Shown: positions 62,926-64,000 of the stretch, piece after piece | Position numbering within the stretch: the stretch's first letter is position 1 | Layout: each line of letters starts with the position of its first letter | Assembly: GCA_016742275.1 (NCBI GenBank) | Contig: JACVCD010000002.1 | Coordinates: forward strand, 62,001 to 126,000 | DNA from: Gemmatimonadaceae bacterium | GTDB taxonomy: Bacteria > Gemmatimonadota > Gemmatimonadetes > Gemmatimonadales > Gemmatimonadaceae | Reading direction: 5' to 3' | DNA length: 64,000 nucleotides | Made by a program: the position numbers and the translations under genes | Notes under the pieces: model-generated | Told to the model about the DNA's origin: nothing | The model's input: only the letters and a program-made list of their open reading frames with translations | The model's database searches: none

Positions 62926-63032
62926 GCATAACGAGGCGCTGCTGCCGACAAGGCATTCAAGGTACACGGCTGGCTCGCTGCTCTCGCCTGCCGCATTGTT
63001 ATCAGGCCATGCGGCAGAGCTCAGCGTTATGC
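62926..63032 (+). repeat. attC site of cassette 2
   Basis: R'' GCATAAC (62926-62932), R' GTTATGC (63026-63032), arms GCTGCTGCCG and CGGCAGAGC. 107 bp and similar throughout to attC of cassette 1. Confidence 0.9.
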
Positions 63033-63053
63033 TTGGGAACACGCCGTCGCACC

Positions 63054-63082
63054 TTGACGGTGTGTATCCGAATAGATACACT
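63054..63082 (+). promoter_or_regulatory. Promoter and operator of the HigBA cassette
   Basis: -35 TTGACG (63054-63059), 17 bp, -10 TACACT (63077-63082). The 7-bp palindrome GTGTATC-6-GATACAC (63062-63081) covers spacer and -10, a likely antitoxin operator. Transcription would start at or next to the toxin ATG at 63088, giving a leaderless mRNA. Confidence 0.7.
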
Positions 63083-63087
63083 ACTGC

Positions 63088-63390
63088 ATGCACGTGTTTC
63101 TCCGCACCGACGAGTTCGACGCATGGCTGCGGGCACTGCGCGATCCGATCGGAAAGGCTCGGATCTTGGCGCGACTGCGCGCGGCCGAGTTAGGACACTT
63201 CGGCGATCACGCGCCGGTCGGAGACGGCGTGCTGGAGCTCCGCGTTCACGCGGGTCCGGGGTATCGGGTGTACTACTGGCGACAGGGCGCGGTGACGTAC
63301 TGGCTGCTCTGTGGCGGCGACAAGTCGACGCAGCGCCGTGATATCCGCCGCGCGCACGCCCTGCGTGCGGCACTGGAGGAGGAGCGATGA
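63088..63390 (+). CDS. higB: Cassette 3: RelE/HigB-type toxin
   Basis: 100 aa. Family marks: TDEFDAWLRALRDPIGKARI, LGHFGDHAPVGDGVLELRVH, GYRVYYWRQGAVTYWLLCGG and DKSTQRRDIRRAH. Toxins of this group cut mRNA on the ribosome. The toxin gene precedes the antitoxin, as in HigBA, and overlaps it by 4 bases (ATGA). Confidence 0.9.
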   Translation: MHVFLRTDEFDAWLRALRDPIGKARILARLRAAELGHFGDHAPVGDGVLELRVHAGPGYRVYYWRQGAVTYWLLCGGDKSTQRRDIRRAHALRAALEEER

Positions 63391-63680
63391 AGAAGGCAGC
63401 CCCGTTCGATGCGGCCGATTATCTCGACAGTGACGAGGTGATCGCGGAGTACCTCAACGTCGCGTTAGCCAGCGAGCATCCCGACTTGTTTCTCCAAGCC
63501 ATCGCGGATGTCGCGAAAGCGCGCGGGATGGCGCAACTAGCCAAGGATACCGGCCTGGGGCGCGAGAGTCTCTACAAGGCGCTGGCCCCCGGTGCGAAGC
63601 CGCGGTACGACACGGTGTTGAAACTCATCCGCGCACTGGGAGTGGAGTTGCATACGATGCCGATCGCGCGCGAAGCATAA
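63387..63680 (+). CDS. higA: Cassette 3: HigA-type antitoxin with helix-turn-helix
   Basis: 97 aa. The HTH is MAQLAKDTGLGRESLYKALA followed by YDTVLKLIRALGVELH, typical of the addiction-module antidote family paired with this toxin. It should bind HigB and the operator at 63062-63081. The stop TAA lies within the attC R'' box GCATAAC. Confidence 0.9.
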   Translation: MKKAAPFDAADYLDSDEVIAEYLNVALASEHPDLFLQAIADVAKARGMAQLAKDTGLGRESLYKALAPGAKPRYDTVLKLIRALGVELHTMPIAREA

Positions 63681-63767
63681 CGAGGCTTGCTGCAGGCGGG
63701 CGCCGTTTCGGACGCGCGCTGCGCGCGCATTTTGTTGGAGCGCCCGCTGTAGAAGCGAGCGTTATGG
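63676..63767 (+). repeat. attC site of cassette 3
   Basis: R'' GCATAAC (63676-63682) and R' GTTATGG (63761-63767). Arms GCTGCAGGCGGGCGCC and GGAGCGCCCGCTGTAG pair imperfectly. 92 bp, with an internal GC-rich palindrome; unlike the first two attC sites. Confidence 0.8.
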
Positions 63768-63819
63768 CCACGGGGCCTAGAGTTGCCGCGGTCTGAAATT
63801 GCTGCCAAATTCCCTCCAT

Positions 63820-64000
63820 ATGGTCGAGCGCTCGCAGGCATTGGAGTCCCTCACGGTCGAGGAGCGTATCGCGCTCATGGGCCGATTGTGGGACAGTTTG
63901 GATCCGGCGGACAGTGCTCCCGTCGCGGGAGCGTTGGCGGCGGAGCTGCATGATCGAGAGGTTGAGGCCGATGCCTCGCCGGATGCGGGTATCCTGTGGT
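63820..64000 (+). CDS. Cassette 4: addiction-module antitoxin (unstable antitoxin family), 3' end outside window
   Basis: 60 codons from ATG 63820 to the window edge. The start (RSQALESLTVEERIALMGRL, then WDSLDP) matches the short helical antitoxins that pair with RelE/ParE toxins (Unstab_antitox type). A toxin gene is expected just beyond the edge. Confidence 0.75.
   Translation, partial: MVERSQALESLTVEERIALMGRLWDSLDPADSAPVAGALAAELHDREVEADASPDAGILW

Larger units (their letters stand above)
58871..64000 (+). mobile_element. Chromosomal integron with at least four gene cassettes
   Basis: intI, an attI-like crossover GTTAGGC at 60054 and three attC sites ending at 60791, 63032 and 63767. Cassette boundaries, at the G/TT crossover of each site, give cassette 1 60055-60785, cassette 2 60786-63026, cassette 3 63027-63761 and cassette 4 63762 to beyond the window. 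All cassette genes read in the same direction. The first two attC sites are 107 bp and similar to each other, as in sedentary chromosomal integrons. Confidence 0.88.

Overview
The window looks like chromosomal DNA of a high-GC Gemmatimonadota-type bacterium. This is an inference from gene content: a BTAD/TPR regulator, TPR-tailed Ser/Thr kinases, a carboxypeptidase-regulatory plus TonB-plug protein, a PEP-CTERM protein, and frequent GTG/TTG starts with 4-base gene overlaps. I saw no rRNA, tRNA or CRISPR array.

Layout. 3-5835: an M19 dipeptidase, three tandem NAD-epimerase paralogues (the first with a Tat signal) and an MFS/Tlc-like permease in one tight plus-strand operon. 6050-8983: an AT-richer island with a DRT1-like reverse transcriptase-nitrilase anti-phage protein, broken by a single in-frame TGA. 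8998-14633: a minus-strand operon of an S74/YadA-head surface protein, a globin, an unknown protein and a BTAD-TPR regulator. 15007-18204: a lipoprotein, a PEP-CTERM protein, a secreted-looking quinone oxidoreductase-NTF2 fusion and a DUF486 protein. 18257-24842: a TetR regulator and an RND tripartite efflux pump, joined by two related operator sites. 24907-31056: a TonB-plug protein, a 10-bp tandem repeat, an ankyrin protein, a Ser/Thr kinase and a glycerophosphodiesterase.

31041-53645 is metabolic core: ppc, a second kinase, an acyl-ACP desaturase, an ABC exporter, a DEAD-box helicase, yigZ, a thioesterase, a DsbD-alpha/TlpA redox pair, metB behind a SAM-II-type riboswitch, an AraC regulator, a beta-lactamase-family hydrolase, fhs, a cupin/SDR/ilvE/yaeQ cluster. 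It is punctuated by five copies of a large intergenic palindrome with GAGGAT-rich arms. 53663-58793 holds a patatin lipoprotein, a sulfite-oxidase-type enzyme, a GNAT, a SET protein and a DeaD-like helicase.

58871-64000 is a chromosomal integron. The integrase gene points the same way as its cassettes (the inverted arrangement). An attI-like site and three recognisable attC sites delimit four cassettes: an unknown 195-200 aa protein; a two-gene CBASS-like module (patatin effector plus CD-NTase); a HigBA toxin-antitoxin pair with its own promoter and operator; and the start of an addiction-module antitoxin cut by the window end. Together with the DRT1-like gene, the window carries two separate anti-phage loci, one of them packaged as an integron cassette.
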